The notes under the pieces are model-generated. The model did not search any database. It was not told where the DNA came from and saw nothing but the letters and a program-made list of their open reading frames with translations. Source: Oscillibacter valericigenes (GTDB lineage: Bacteria > Bacillota > Clostridia > Oscillospirales > Oscillospiraceae). From it: a DNA stretch of 64,000 nucleotides. The DNA is taken from positions 96,761-160,760 of the forward strand of contig NZ_JAFBIV010000004.1 in NCBI RefSeq assembly GCF_021531915.1, written 5' to 3'. Shown here one piece after another: positions 37,247 through 46,497 of the stretch (within the stretch, counting starts at the first letter, position 1; every line of letters starts with the position of its first letter). A program made the translations under genes and the position numbers.

Positions 37247-38190
37247 ACGGAATCAAAATCAGGGGCACAGGCCGCTGTGTCCCGGAAAAGGCGGTGACCA
37301 ACGACGATCTGGCCCGCATCGTGGACACCAACGATGAGTGGATCACCACCCGCACGGGCATCAGGACCCGCCGCCACTGCACCGTGGAGACCCACACGGA
37401 CCTGTGCGTGAAAGCCGCCAGGGATGCTTTGGAGCGAGCGGGAGTACGCCCCGATGAGATCGGCGCCTGCATCGTGGCCACGGTCTCGCCGGACACCCTG
37501 GTCCCCTCCGCCGCCTGCCGCCTGCAGGCCGCCCTGGGCCTGCCCAAGGACATTCTCTGCTTTGACCTGAACGCCGCCTGCACCGGCTTTCTCTTCGCCC
37601 TCCATACCATGGAGTGCCTGCTGAACAGCAGCCCCCGGAAATACGGTCTGGTGGTGGGGGCCGAGGCCCTCAGCCGTCTTATTGACTGGGAGGACCGGAG
37701 TACCTGCATCCTCTTCGGCGACGGCGCCGGGGCCGCGGTGGTGGAGTGCCGGGAGGGCTGGCCCGCCGCCCCCGCGGTGCTGGGCTGCCGGGGAGACGAC
37801 GCCCTGCTGCGGGTAGCCGGTCCCGGCACAGGGGAGCCGCCCCTGATCCGCATGGACGGCACCAAGGTCTTCAAATTCGCCGTGGAGACGGTGCCCCAGT
37901 GCATGGACCAGGTACTGCAAAAGGCGGGGTTGACGGTGGACGACGTGGATTTCTTCGTGTTCCACCAGGCCAACGCCCGCATCATCGACCTGGCGGTGCG
38001 GAAGTACCGTATCCCGCCGGAAAAATATTACAAGAACATCGCCGACTACGGCAATACCTCCGCCGCCAGTATCCCCCTGGTCCTCAGCGAGCTGCAGGAA
38101 CAGGGCAAGGTGGCTCCCGGCAGCCGGGTGCTGGTGGTAGGCTTCGGCGGCGGCCTCACCTGGGGCGGGATGCTCATCGAATTCGCGTGA
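37243..38190 (+). CDS. fabH: 3-oxoacyl-ACP synthase III (KAS III)
   Basis: Initiating condensing enzyme, 315 residues. Catalytic Cys in NAACTGF, His in FHQANARI, Asn in [11 protein letters not shown]-terminal [14 protein letters not shown] and [10 protein letters not shown] are typical. A repeat-filled interval follows before fabK. Confidence 0.97.
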   Translation: MNGIKIRGTGRCVPEKAVTNDDLARIVDTNDEWITTRTGIRTRRHCTVETHTDLCVKAARDALERAGVRPDEIGACIVATVSPDTLVPSAACRLQAALGLPKDILCFDLNAACTGFLFALHTMECLLNSSPRKYGLVVGAEALSRLIDWEDRSTCILFGDGAGAAVVECREGWPAAPAVLGCRGDDALLRVAGPGTGEPPLIRMDGTKVFKFAVETVPQCMDQVLQKAGLTVDDVDFFVFHQANARIIDLAVRKYRIPPEKYYKNIADYGNTSAASIPLVLSELQEQGKVAPGSRVLVVGFGGGLTWGGMLIEFA

Positions 38191-38833
38191 AATCGTCCCC
38201 TGGCAGGGGACGGGAGGTTGACGCCCCCCATTCTTTTTCGTCTTGCCGAAAAAGAATGCGCCGTGCACGGTGGAAGAAAAAGGCGCTTTCATGTCCAAAG
38301 CCTGCCCCTTGGGCAGGTTTGGACAAGTACGGGAGTTGCCGTAGCCAATGCAATGCGAACCTGTAAGCCTGTACCGGGTGCGTCTAACATTGGCGGAACC
38401 GGGACAGCCTGCCGCCGCATGCTGAGACTGCCGGCTTGCTTTCGGGGCGGTCAACGCATCGACTAACTTCTCTTCCCGCTGCCGCTCCACTTACCGCCCA
38501 GGCAGCGCTGAGCAAAGCGGGGAGCGCGGAAAGAGAAGCGGTAGCCATACGATAACCCCCCCGAAAGTCCCACCCACGCCGCCAAATGCGGAGCAGCACC
38601 TCTCTATTCCCCAGGGCCAAAGCGCACCCGGTACAGGCCCGCAAGTCTGTGCCGCACCGGCCACGACGACCCTCGCATTTAAGCAAATAAGGCACGACGT
38701 GCCGTTTTGCGCAAAAGCGTTTTCTTTTCCACCGCTGCGGCGGCGACTTTTCTTTGGCAAGACAAAGAAAAGTGGGGGCCGCATTCCCCGTCCCCGCCCC
38801 GTGGGCGGAAACACCTCAAGGAGGTCACTCCAC
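38191..38833 (+). other. Gene-free interval between fabH and fabK
   Basis: 643 bases with no supportable gene; short frames here are not conserved with the matching interval at 42533-43225. Nearly all of it is a mosaic palindromic repeat (38222-38782); a small hairpin, GTCCCCTGGCAGGGGAC, lies at 38194-38211. The final bases carry the fabK ribosome-binding site. Confidence 0.75.
38222..38782. repeat. Mosaic palindromic repeat, copy A
   Basis: Ends: hairpin ATTCTTTTTCG-TCTTGC-CGAAAAAGAAT (38230-38257) and, inverted, ACTTTTCTTTG-GCAAGA-CAAAGAAAAGT (38746-38773), each with CCCCC/GGGGG on its outer side. Nested inside are GCCTGTACCGGGTGCG (38367-38382) and its exact complement (38623-38638), and a 72-bp core with CTTCTC/GAGAAG ends (38467-38538). 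A variable hairpin with GTCCAAA arms is at 38293-38324. It shares order and much sequence with copy B, but the core is in the opposite orientation. Confidence 0.8.
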
Positions 38834-39775
38834 ATGAAAAAACTGAACGAAATCCTGGGGACCGAGTTCCCCATCATCCAGGGCGGCATGGCCAACATCG
38901 CCACCGGCGAATTCGCTGCCGCCTGCTCCAATGCCGGCGCACTGGGCGTCATCGCCACCGGCCACATGAAGGAAGCAGAAATGCTCCGGGAACAAATCCA
39001 CATTTGCAGGAAACTGACCGACAAGCCCTTCGGCGTCAACCTGATGCTGATGAACCCCTGCGCCGGAGACATGGCGAAGATCATTATCGAAGAGGGCGTC
39101 CGGGTGGTCACCACCGGCGCCGGCAGCCCCGGCCAGTACATTCCCGCCTGGAAGGAGGCCGGTGTCACCGTCATTCCCGTGGTGGCGGCCTCCATTCTGG
39201 CCAAGCGCCTGGTACGGGCCGGCGCCGACGCCATCATCGCCGAAGGCATGGAGTCCGGCGGCCATGTGGGTGAGATGACCACCATAGCCCTGGTGCCCCA
39301 GGTCATCGACGCGGTGGACGTGCCCGTCATTGCCGCCGGCGGCATCGCCGACGGCCGCCAGGTGGCCGCCGCCTTCGCCCTGGGGGCCTGCGGCATCCAG
39401 GTGGGCACCTGCCTGCTGGCAAGCGTGGAGTGCCCCATTCATGACAACTACAAGCAGGCCATCCTGAAGGCCAAGGACAGCGACACCACCGTCACCGGCC
39501 GCTCCATCGGCGGCCCGGTCCGGGTGCTGAAGAACAAGATGGCCCGGGAATACCTGGCTCTGGAGAAGCGGGGCGCCACCCTGGAGGAGCTGGAGCACAT
39601 CACCTTGGGCGGCCTGCGCCGGGCGGTGTTCGACGGCGACATGGACCGGGGCAGCGTCATGAGCGGCCAGGTGGCTGGCATGCTCCACGAGATCAAACCC
39701 CTGCGGCAGATCTTTGAGGAGCTGTACAGCGGCGGCAGGGCCGTTTTGGAGGCAACAGACCGGGCATGGCAGTGA
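38834..39775 (+). CDS. fabK: Enoyl-ACP reductase II (FMN-dependent)
   Basis: Flavin TIM-barrel reductase of the last elongation step, 313 residues. N-terminal FPIIQGGMANIATGEFAAACSNAGALGVI, TTGAGSPGQYIPAWKEAGVTVIP, AEGMESGGHVG and AAGGIADGRQVAAAFALGA follow the FabK pattern. ATG 38834 follows CAAGGAGGTCACTCCAC; an upstream ATG at 38699 lies inside the repeat. FabI is not seen in the window. Confidence 0.93.
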   Translation: MKKLNEILGTEFPIIQGGMANIATGEFAAACSNAGALGVIATGHMKEAEMLREQIHICRKLTDKPFGVNLMLMNPCAGDMAKIIIEEGVRVVTTGAGSPGQYIPAWKEAGVTVIPVVAASILAKRLVRAGADAIIAEGMESGGHVGEMTTIALVPQVIDAVDVPVIAAGGIADGRQVAAAFALGACGIQVGTCLLASVECPIHDNYKQAILKAKDSDTTVTGRSIGGPVRVLKNKMAREYLALEKRGATLEELEHITLGGLRRAVFDGDMDRGSVMSGQVAGMLHEIKPLRQIFEELYSGGRAVLEATDRAWQ

Positions 39776-40854
39776 CGATTCGGGGAAAAGTTCTCCCCCT
39801 CCCCATTTTGCAGGGCGGCATGGGCGTGGGCATCAGTCTGGACAACCTGGCTGGCGCCGTGGCCGCCTGCGGCGGCATGGGCACCATCTCCACCGCCTTC
39901 TGCGGCTTTCAGGAGCCGGATTTTGACCGGAACCCCAAGGCCGCCAATCTTCGGGCGCTGGAGCGCCAGGTGAAGCACGCCAAGGAGTTGGCCCACGGCG
40001 CGGGTTTGGTGGCCGTCAACGCCATGGTGGCCACCACCCAGTACGCCGACAGCATCCGCACCGCCCTCCGGGCGGGGGTGGACGCCGTGGTCTGCGGTGC
40101 CGGCCTGCCCAAGGACCTGCCCGCCATCGCGGCGGAGGTGGCCGACAGCGATGCCGCCATCGCCCCCATCGTCAGCGGCGGCAGGGCCGCGGGGCTGATC
40201 TGCAAGCTGTGGGACAGGCACTACGGCCGCGTCCCCGACTTCGTGGTGCTGGAGGGCCCCCAGGCCGGCGGCCATCTGGGCTTCTCCAAGGAGGAGGCTT
40301 TGGAGGCCCAGGCCGGACGGCCCAAGCCCCTCAGCGACCTGCTCCATGAGGTTTTGGACGCTCTGGCGCCTTTCCAAGAGAAATACAGCCGGGACATCCC
40401 GGTGTTCGTGGCGGGCGGCGTGAAGGACGGCGCCGACATGGCCCGCTACATGAAAGAGGGCGCTGCCGGGGCCCAGTTCGCCACCCGGTTCATCGCCACG
40501 GAGGAATGTGACGCCAGCGACGGCTACAAGCAGCGGCTGCTGGATGCCAAACCGGAGGACATCACCATCGTCCAGAGTCCCGTGGGGATGCCGGGCCGGG
40601 CGCTCCGCAGTCCCCTCATTCAACGGGTGGAGGCGGGCACCCAGCCCCGCCCGGACCGCTGCGAGAACTGTCTGGTCCCCTGCGACTTCAAAACCACCCC
40701 CTACTGCATTTCCAAGGCCCTCATCGCCGCCCGGAACGGCGACTGGGAGAACGGCCTGTTCTTCTGCGGCGCAAACGCCGGAGAGGTAAACCGTCTCTCC
40801 ACGGTCTGGGAGCAGATGGAGCAAATCATGAAGGAATGGAGAAACGCACGATGA
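39766..40854 (+). CDS. FabK-like / nitronate monooxygenase-family flavoprotein
   Basis: A second FMN barrel of 362 residues, overlapping fabK by 10 nt. Visible: LPILQGGMGVGISLDNLAGAVAACGGMGTIS, VLEGPQAGGHLG and VFVAGGVKDGADMARYMKEGAAGAQFATRF. It has a C-terminal cysteine set CENCLVPCDF...YC (about residues 290-307) that FabK lacks, possibly binding a metal or Fe-S cluster. Its place between fabK and fabD suggests a lipid-related role, which is unproven. Confidence 0.82.
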   Translation: MAVTIRGKVLPLPILQGGMGVGISLDNLAGAVAACGGMGTISTAFCGFQEPDFDRNPKAANLRALERQVKHAKELAHGAGLVAVNAMVATTQYADSIRTALRAGVDAVVCGAGLPKDLPAIAAEVADSDAAIAPIVSGGRAAGLICKLWDRHYGRVPDFVVLEGPQAGGHLGFSKEEALEAQAGRPKPLSDLLHEVLDALAPFQEKYSRDIPVFVAGGVKDGADMARYMKEGAAGAQFATRFIATEECDASDGYKQRLLDAKPEDITIVQSPVGMPGRALRSPLIQRVEAGTQPRPDRCENCLVPCDFKTTPYCISKALIAARNGDWENGLFFCGANAGEVNRLSTVWEQMEQIMKEWRNAR

Positions 40855-41789
40855 AGCTCGGTTTTCTGTACGCCGGACAGGGCAGTCAGCACCCCGGCAT
40901 GGGCGCCGACCTGTACGACGCCTTTCCCACTTTCCGCCAGATTTTCGATCAGGCGGCGGAGCAGGTGGATTTTGATTTGAAGGAGGTCTCCTTCATGGAC
41001 AGTCAGGGTATCCTGAACCAGACCCGGTACACCCAGCCCTGCATGGTGGCTTTCGCGGCAGGTCTGACGGCGGTACTGAAAGAGCAGGGCATCGTCCCCT
41101 CTGCCGCCGCCGGATTGTCCCTGGGCGAATATTCCGCCCTCCACGCCGCCGGGGTTTTTGATGCCGCCACCGCTGTGAAGCTGGTAGCTTTCCGGGGCAA
41201 GGCCATGGAGGAGGCCGCCGCTGGCCGTCCCTCCGCCATGATGGCGGTGCTGGGCCTTGACCGTGCGCCTTTGCAGGCGGCCTGTGACCAGGCGTCGGCC
41301 CTGGGCTGCGTGGTCATTGCCAACTACAACTGCCCCGGCCAGCTGGTGATCGGCGGCGAAAAGGCCGCCGTGGAGCAAGCCGCAACTCTGGCAAAGGAGG
41401 CAGGTGCCCGCCGATGCCTGCCCCTGAAGGTCAGCGGCCCCTTCCACACTCCCCTGATGGCCCCCGCCGGGGACGCCCTGGCGGAGCGGTTCAAGGCTGT
41501 GGACTTTGGGCAGCCCCAGATTCCCGTGATCTTCAACTGCCTGGGCAGTGCGAAAGATGATTTCGTCACCATTCCGGAGCTGCTGGTACGGCAGGTCCAG
41601 AGCAGCGTCTTCATGGAGGATTCCATCCGCGCCATGGCCGCCCTGGGCATCGACGCCTTTGTGGAGATCGGCCCGGGCAAGGCCCTCAGCGGCTTTGTGA
41701 AGAAAACCGTGCCGGAGGTCCCGGTCTATGCCGTGGAAACGGCTGCGGATGTGGATGCCCTGGTGAACGCAGTAAAGGAGAACGCATGA
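40851..41789 (+). CDS. fabD: Malonyl-CoA:ACP transacylase
   Basis: Loads malonyl groups on ACP. 312 residues with QGSQHPGMGADLYD, the active-site GLSLGEYSAL and the His-containing VSGPFHTPLM. Start at 40851 overlaps the preceding stop (ATGA); an upstream ATG at 40836 lacks support. Confidence 0.97.
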   Translation: MKLGFLYAGQGSQHPGMGADLYDAFPTFRQIFDQAAEQVDFDLKEVSFMDSQGILNQTRYTQPCMVAFAAGLTAVLKEQGIVPSAAAGLSLGEYSALHAAGVFDAATAVKLVAFRGKAMEEAAAGRPSAMMAVLGLDRAPLQAACDQASALGCVVIANYNCPGQLVIGGEKAAVEQAATLAKEAGARRCLPLKVSGPFHTPLMAPAGDALAERFKAVDFGQPQIPVIFNCLGSAKDDFVTIPELLVRQVQSSVFMEDSIRAMAALGIDAFVEIGPGKALSGFVKKTVPEVPVYAVETAADVDALVNAVKENA

Positions 41790-42532
41790 TGAACTTTTCC
41801 GGAAAGACCGCCGTGGTCACCGGCGGCAGCCGGGGGCTGGGCCGGGCCGTGTGCCTGGAACTGGCGGCAGGCGGCGCCAATGTGGTGTTGTGCTACGCAG
41901 GCAACGAGGCCGCCGCCAACGAGACCGTGGCGGCCTGCGAGGCCCTGGGGGCCAGGGCCGTGGCCGTCCGCTGCGACGTGGCGGACAGTGCGCAGGTCAA
42001 GACCCTGATGGACACCGCCCTCCAGACCTTTGGCCGCATCGACATTCTGGTGAACAACGCGGGCATCACCCGGGACGGCCTGCTCATGATGATGAAAGAG
42101 GACGACTTTGACGCGGTCATCGACACCAATCTGAAGGGCGCCTTCCTGTGCATGAAGGCTGTGGCCCGGCAGATGATGAAGCAGCGGTACGGCCGCATCG
42201 TGAATCTCAGCAGCGTGGTGGGCCTGCGGGGCAACGCCGGGCAGGTGAACTACGCCGCCAGTAAGGCAGGCATCATCGGCATGACCAAGTCCCTGGCCAA
42301 GGAGCTGGCCAGCCGGGGCGTCACCGTCAACGCCGTGGCCCCGGGCTTCATGGAGACGGATATGACCGCTGCCATGCCCGAAGCCGCCAAAACCGCCACT
42401 CTGGCCGCCATCCCCATGGGCCGCATGGGCGCGGTGGAGGACGTGGCCAAGACTGTGGCCTTCCTGGCCAGCGAGGAGGCCGGGTACATCACCGGACAGG
42501 TCATCGCCGTGGACGGCGGCATGAGTATGTGA
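41786..42532 (+). CDS. fabG: 3-oxoacyl-ACP reductase
   Basis: NADPH-dependent short-chain reductase, 248 residues. TGGSRGLGRAVCLELA cofactor loop, NNAGITRDGLL, and catalytic Ser-Tyr-Lys in LSSVVGLRGNAGQVNYAASKAG. C-terminal GYITGQVIAVDGGMSM is standard. The start overlaps fabD by 4 nt. Confidence 0.97.
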   Translation: MMNFSGKTAVVTGGSRGLGRAVCLELAAGGANVVLCYAGNEAAANETVAACEALGARAVAVRCDVADSAQVKTLMDTALQTFGRIDILVNNAGITRDGLLMMMKEDDFDAVIDTNLKGAFLCMKAVARQMMKQRYGRIVNLSSVVGLRGNAGQVNYAASKAGIIGMTKSLAKELASRGVTVNAVAPGFMETDMTAAMPEAAKTATLAAIPMGRMGAVEDVAKTVAFLASEEAGYITGQVIAVDGGMSM

Positions 42533-43225
42533 CATACGCCCCCTGGCGGGGGGCGGGGGATGCGCCGCTTTGCGGCGCCGGAAATGAACCCCCCATTTCT
42601 CTTTGTCTTGACAAAGAGAAACGGGCCGTTCACGGTCCAAAGAGAAACCGCCCAGGCAGCTCAACTTGACACAGCCGTGTCAAGTTGACCGCAAACGCAG
42701 GAGTCGTCGTGGAAAGTGCCCGTGTAAGCCGATAATCTCCTACCGGGTGCGCCCAACATGGGCGAAACAGTGAGAGCCCGTCGCCGCAAACGGCGCTCCC
42801 GGCTTGCTTTCGGGGTGCTGAACGAATGGACCAGCGTCTCTTTCCGCGCTCCCCGCTTCGCTCAGCGCTACCGCGAGATAACAGGAGCGGCAGCGGAAAG
42901 AGAAGATCGTCCATGCGTCTACCACCACGAAAGAAGCACCGCATCAGCAGATGCGGAATAGAACCTTCTCTGTTTCCACAGGCTGAAGCGCACCCGGCAC
43001 AAGCATTCAGATTCCACCGCACCAACCACAGCAACCCTCGTATTTAAGCAAATAAGGCGCCGAACCGGCGCCGTTTTGCGCCAAAGCGTTTTCTTTTCCA
43101 CCGCTCCGGCGGCGACTTTTCTTTGGCAAGACAAAGAAAAGTGGGGGCCGGAACCCCCGGGCGCCGCGGAGCGGCGCCACCCCCGTCCCCAGCCTGGGGA
43201 CACCCCACATCAAGGAGGTATTTCC
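42533..43225 (+). other. Gene-free interval between fabG and fabF
   Basis: 693 bases without a supportable gene. It is the counterpart of 38191-38833 and is mainly the second mosaic repeat (42587-43150). Before it lie short GC-rich inverted repeats, such as GCGCCGC-TTT-GCGGCGC (42562-42578); after it a GC-rich run and the fabF ribosome-binding site. Confidence 0.75.
42587..43150. repeat. Mosaic palindromic repeat, copy B
   Basis: End hairpins TTTCTCTTTG-TCTTGA-CAAAGAGAAA (42596-42621) and ACTTTTCTTTG-GCAAGA-CAAAGAAAAGT (43115-43142). Flanking blocks run in the same order as copy A (CTACCGGGTGCG, GGCTTGCTTTCGGGG, TTTAAGCAAATAAGGC), but the 69-bp core at 42837-42905 matches the reverse complement of the copy A core. 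The variable hairpin here is AACTTGACAC-AGCC-GTGTCAAGTT (42663-42686), unlike that of copy A. Confidence 0.8.
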
Positions 43226-44461
43226 ATGAACCGACGCAGAGTCGTCATCACCGGCCTGGGGGCCGTCACCCCCGTGGGCCTCACCGCAGCCGACAGCTGG
43301 GACGCCGTCCGCCGGGGCGTCTGCGGCGTGGCGCCCATCACCCACTTCGACGTCTCCGGCATGAAGGTCCGTCTGGCGGCGGAGGTCAAGGGCTTTGACC
43401 CCGAACACTACATGACCAAGCCCGAGGCCAAGCGCACGGGCCGCTTCACCCAGTTCGCCATGGCCGCCGCCCAGGAGGCCCTGCGGGGCTTCGACAGCAC
43501 CGGCACGGACCCGGAGCGGTGCGGCGTCATCGTCTCCAGCGGCATCGGCGGTCAGTCCATCACCGAGGCCGAGCACAGCCGGGGCCTGGAGCGGGGCTGG
43601 GACCGGGTCTCCCCCTTCTATATCCCCACCGCCATCAGCAACATGGCGGCGGGCCAGCTGGCCATTCTGTCCAAATTCCAGGGTATGTGCTCCTGCCCAG
43701 TGACCGCCTGCGCCGGCGGCAGCAACGCCGTGGGCGATGCCTTCCACTATATCCGGGACGGCTACGCCGAGGTGATGCTCTGCGGCGGCACGGAGGCCGC
43801 CATCACCCCCCTTGCCATCGGCGGCTTCACCTCCATGAAGGCCCTGAGCCAGTCGGAGGACCCCAGCCGGGCCTCCATCCCCTTTGATGCGGAGCGGAGC
43901 GGCTTCGTCATGGGCGAGGGCGCCGGCATCCTGCTGCTGGAGGATCTGGAGCACGCCCGGAAGCGGAACGCACCCATCTACGCGGAGATTGTGGGCTACG
44001 GCGCCACCTGCGACGCCTACCACATGACCGCCCCCCTGCCCGACGGCAGCGGCGGTGCCCGGGCCATGGCCATGGCCCTGCGGGACGGCGGTGTGACTCC
44101 GGAGGAGGTGGGCTACATCAACGCCCACGGCACCTCCACCCACCTGAACGACGCCGGGGAGACCGCCGCCGTCAAGACGGTTTACGGGGAGCGAGCCTAC
44201 AAGCTGGCCATGAGCTCCACCAAGTCCATGACCGGCCACATGCTGGGCGCCGCCGGCGCCGTGGAGGCCATTTTCACCGCCCTGAGCCTGCGGGACGGCT
44301 TCCTGCCCGCCACCATCAACTACCGTACCCCCGACCCGGAGTGCGACCTGGACGTGGTGCCCAATGAGGGCCGCGCCGCCGACGTGCGGTACGCCATGAG
44401 CAATTCCCTGGGCTTCGGCGGCCACAATGCCAGCCTGCTGCTGAAGAAATGGGAGGGCTGA
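43226..44461 (+). CDS. fabF: 3-oxoacyl-ACP synthase II (KAS II)
   Basis: Elongation condensing enzyme, 411 residues. Catalytic Cys in VTACAGGSNAV, His in NAHGTSTHLND and in STKSMTGHMLGAAGAV. ATG 43226 follows AAGGAGGTATTTCC; the frame extends back into the repeat to 43076 without support. Confidence 0.97.
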   Translation: MNRRRVVITGLGAVTPVGLTAADSWDAVRRGVCGVAPITHFDVSGMKVRLAAEVKGFDPEHYMTKPEAKRTGRFTQFAMAAAQEALRGFDSTGTDPERCGVIVSSGIGGQSITEAEHSRGLERGWDRVSPFYIPTAISNMAAGQLAILSKFQGMCSCPVTACAGGSNAVGDAFHYIRDGYAEVMLCGGTEAAITPLAIGGFTSMKALSQSEDPSRASIPFDAERSGFVMGEGAGILLLEDLEHARKRNAPIYAEIVGYGATCDAYHMTAPLPDGSGGARAMAMALRDGGVTPEEVGYINAHGTSTHLNDAGETAAVKTVYGERAYKLAMSSTKSMTGHMLGAAGAVEAIFTALSLRDGFLPATINYRTPDPECDLDVVPNEGRAADVRYAMSNSLGFGGHNASLLLKKWEG

Positions 44462-44463
44462 AG

Positions 44464-44898
44464 ATGATGCAGTATGATTCCAATCAGATTGCGGAGATCC
44501 TGCCCCACCGCTACCCATTCGCCCTGGTGGACCGCATCGTGGACGGGGAGCCGGGCAAATGGGCCAAGGGCATCAAGTGCGTTACCGTCAACGAGCCCTT
44601 CTTCCAGGGCCACTTCCCCCAGAAGCACGTCATGCCCGGCGTCCTGCTGATCGAGGCCATGGCCCAGGTGGGCGGCGTGGCCATCCTCTCCCTGCCGGAG
44701 AACCGGGGTAAGCTGGCCTTTCTGGGCCGGGTCCACGATGCCCGCTTCAAGCGTCAGGTGGTGCCCGGGGACGTGGTGGAGATGGAATGCGTCCTGACGA
44801 AGCAGAGGGGCCCCGTGGGCATCGGCACCTGTAAAGCCACCGTCAACGGCGAGGTGGCCGTCACCGCGGAGATCACCTTTGCCATTGGAACGGAATGA
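44464..44898 (+). CDS. fabZ: 3-hydroxyacyl-ACP dehydratase
   Basis: Hot-dog fold dehydratase, 144 residues. ILPHRYPFALVDRI and the active-site GHFPQKHVMPGVLLIEAMAQ (His and Glu) are complete. GGGAGGGCTGAAG precedes the tandem ATGs at 44464 and 44467. Confidence 0.97.
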   Translation: MMQYDSNQIAEILPHRYPFALVDRIVDGEPGKWAKGIKCVTVNEPFFQGHFPQKHVMPGVLLIEAMAQVGGVAILSLPENRGKLAFLGRVHDARFKRQVVPGDVVEMECVLTKQRGPVGIGTCKATVNGEVAVTAEITFAIGTE

Positions 44899-44899
44899 C

Positions 44900-44928
44900 T
44901 TGCCGTTTTCCCGCAAACTTGGTATACT
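44900..44928 (+). promoter_or_regulatory. Separate promoter of the MarR-family gene
   Basis: TTGCCG (44900-44905), 17-bp spacer, TATACT (44923-44928), starting right after the fabZ stop. No copy of the 36-bp palindrome is present here. Confidence 0.65.
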
Positions 44929-44971
44929 GTCTTTTACGGAAACGATCACAGCGGGAAAGCAGGCGGAGCGT

Positions 44972-45454
44972 ATGCTGAAACACGCGTTTTTCAACGTATA
45001 TACCAAATTCAAGCTGCACTTTTATCAGGAGATCTTCCTCCGGTTCCAGAACCGGGAGGCCAGTCTCACCACGGTGGAGACCTTCTGCATGGAGAGCATC
45101 CTGGCCCTGGGCAGCCCCACGGTCAACGAGTTTGCCTCCTTCATGCGCATCTCCCCGCCCAACGCGGCCTACAAGGTCAACAGTCTGGTGAAGAAGGGCT
45201 ACATCAACAAGGTGCAGTCCCCGGACGACCGCCGGGAATACCACCTGGAGGTCACCCAGAAATACCTAGATTACTACAACATCTCCGCTGCCTACATGGT
45301 GGAGGTCATGGACCGCATCGCGGCCCGGTTCTCCCCGGAGGACTGCGCCAAGCTGGAGGAAATGCTGACCATCGTCAACCAGGAGCTGATGCCGGAGGTG
45401 GACATTCCGGAAGCCCGGATGCCCGAACCGCCGAAACAGGAACCGCAGGCATAA
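44972..45454 (+). CDS. MarR-family transcriptional regulator, probable fatty-acid regulator
   Basis: 160 residues with a winged helix: SPTVNEFASFMRISPPNAAYKVNSLVKKGYINKVQSPDDRREYHLEVTQ is the DNA-binding part by pattern (recognition helix PPNAAYKVNSLV, wing DDRRE), flanked by dimerisation helices. A Pro/Glu-rich tail closes the protein. ATG 44972 follows GGCGGAG. Placement at the end of the fab operon parallels FabT, a MarR regulator of fab genes in Lactobacillales. Confidence 0.82.
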   Translation: MLKHAFFNVYTKFKLHFYQEIFLRFQNREASLTTVETFCMESILALGSPTVNEFASFMRISPPNAAYKVNSLVKKGYINKVQSPDDRREYHLEVTQKYLDYYNISAAYMVEVMDRIAARFSPEDCAKLEEMLTIVNQELMPEVDIPEARMPEPPKQEPQA

Positions 45455-45455
45455 G

Positions 45456-45496
45456 AACACCGCCCCGGACCGATTTGGGTCTGGGGCGGTGTTTTC
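45456..45496. terminator. Terminator of the fatty-acid operon
   Basis: 16-base arms, AACACCGCCCCGGACC and GGTCTGGGGCGGTGTT, loop GATTTG, followed by TTTT. It may also end gluQRS from the other side. Confidence 0.9.
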
Positions 45497-45523
45497 ATGT
45501 TCATGTTATTGTTTAAGGGCGGG

Positions 45524-46465
45524 TCAGAACAGCCCCTCCGGCAAGCGGATATCCTCTTTGGGCACCTTGGCCCAGTCGAAATCCGCCAGCAGCTGCTCCG
45601 CCGTTTTCGGCTCCGCCGAGGGATTGAAGCCCGCCGCATACGCCAGTTTTCCCAAAATCTTCGCCGCCGTCATGCGGTCCTGCAGGTCATCCAGTCCCGC
45701 GTCGGCGTTCCGCTTGGAAAGCCGACGTCCATCGCTGGTCAGCAGCAGAGGGCCGTGGAAAAAGGCGGGCGGCTCCAGGCCCAGCAGGTGGTAGAGGTAC
45801 AGCTGCCGGGGGGTGGAATCCAGCAGGTCCGCTCCCCGCACTACCTCTGTGACGCCCATGGCGGCGTCGTCCACCACCACTGCCAGTTGGTAGGCAAACA
45901 TGCCGTCGGACCGCCGCAGCAGGAAGTCCCCGCAGTCCCGGGCCAGATTCTCCCGGTACGGCCCCATGTGTCCGTCGGTGAAGCCCCAGTCCTCGTCCGG
46001 GACCCGCAGCCGCAGCGCCGGGGCCCGGTCCTTTCTTTTTTCGGCGATCTGCTCCGACGTCAGCCCCCGGCAGGTCCCGGCGTAGAGCACCTGACCGTCC
46101 TCCCGGTGGGGGGCGCTGGCGGCGTGGAGCTCCGCCCGGGTGCAGAAGCAGGGATACACCAGGCCCATGTCCGTCAGCTTTTCCAGCGCCTGTTCATACA
46201 GCGCCGTCCGCAGGCTCTGCTCATAGGGGCCGTCAGGCCCGCCCACACCGGGACCCTCGTCCCAGGTGAGGCCCAGCCACGCAAGGTCCGCCGCCATCTG
46301 CTCCCCGTACCGCCGGGGACACCGGGCGGTGTCCAGGTCCTCGATGCGCAGCACCACCCGGCCGCCCTTCTGTCGGGCGCTGAGCCAGGCCAGCAGGCTG
46401 CACAGGATGTTCCCCAGGTGGATGCGCCCGCTGGGGGATGGGGCGAAGCGGCCCACGGTCTGCAT
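45524..46465 (-). CDS. gluQ: Glutamyl-Q tRNA(Asp) synthetase
   Basis: GluRS paralogue that glutamylates queuosine-34 of tRNA(Asp). 313 residues, lacking the anticodon-binding domain. Class I motif PSGRIHLGN, zinc ligands CFC at about 105-107 and Y-x3-C (YAGTC), and KRNAD in place of KMSKS. The start follows GAGAGGAGAG. A truncated GluRS is the alternative, but the zinc motif favours GluQRS. Confidence 0.9.
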   Translation of the reverse strand: MQTVGRFAPSPSGRIHLGNILCSLLAWLSARQKGGRVVLRIEDLDTARCPRRYGEQMAADLAWLGLTWDEGPGVGGPDGPYEQSLRTALYEQALEKLTDMGLVYPCFCTRAELHAASAPHREDGQVLYAGTCRGLTSEQIAEKRKDRAPALRLRVPDEDWGFTDGHMGPYRENLARDCGDFLLRRSDGMFAYQLAVVVDDAAMGVTEVVRGADLLDSTPRQLYLYHLLGLEPPAFFHGPLLLTSDGRRLSKRNADAGLDDLQDRMTAAKILGKLAYAAGFNPSAEPKTAEQLLADFDWAKVPKEDIRLPEGLF

Positions 46466-46497
46466 CGGCGTTCTCTCCTCTCAAATGTTCTGCTCCG

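Noticed and set aside
38191..38833. Protein-coding frames in the fabH-fabK gap
   Set aside because: The frames are not kept in the homologous interval at 42533-43225 and the sequence is explained by nested inverted repeats.
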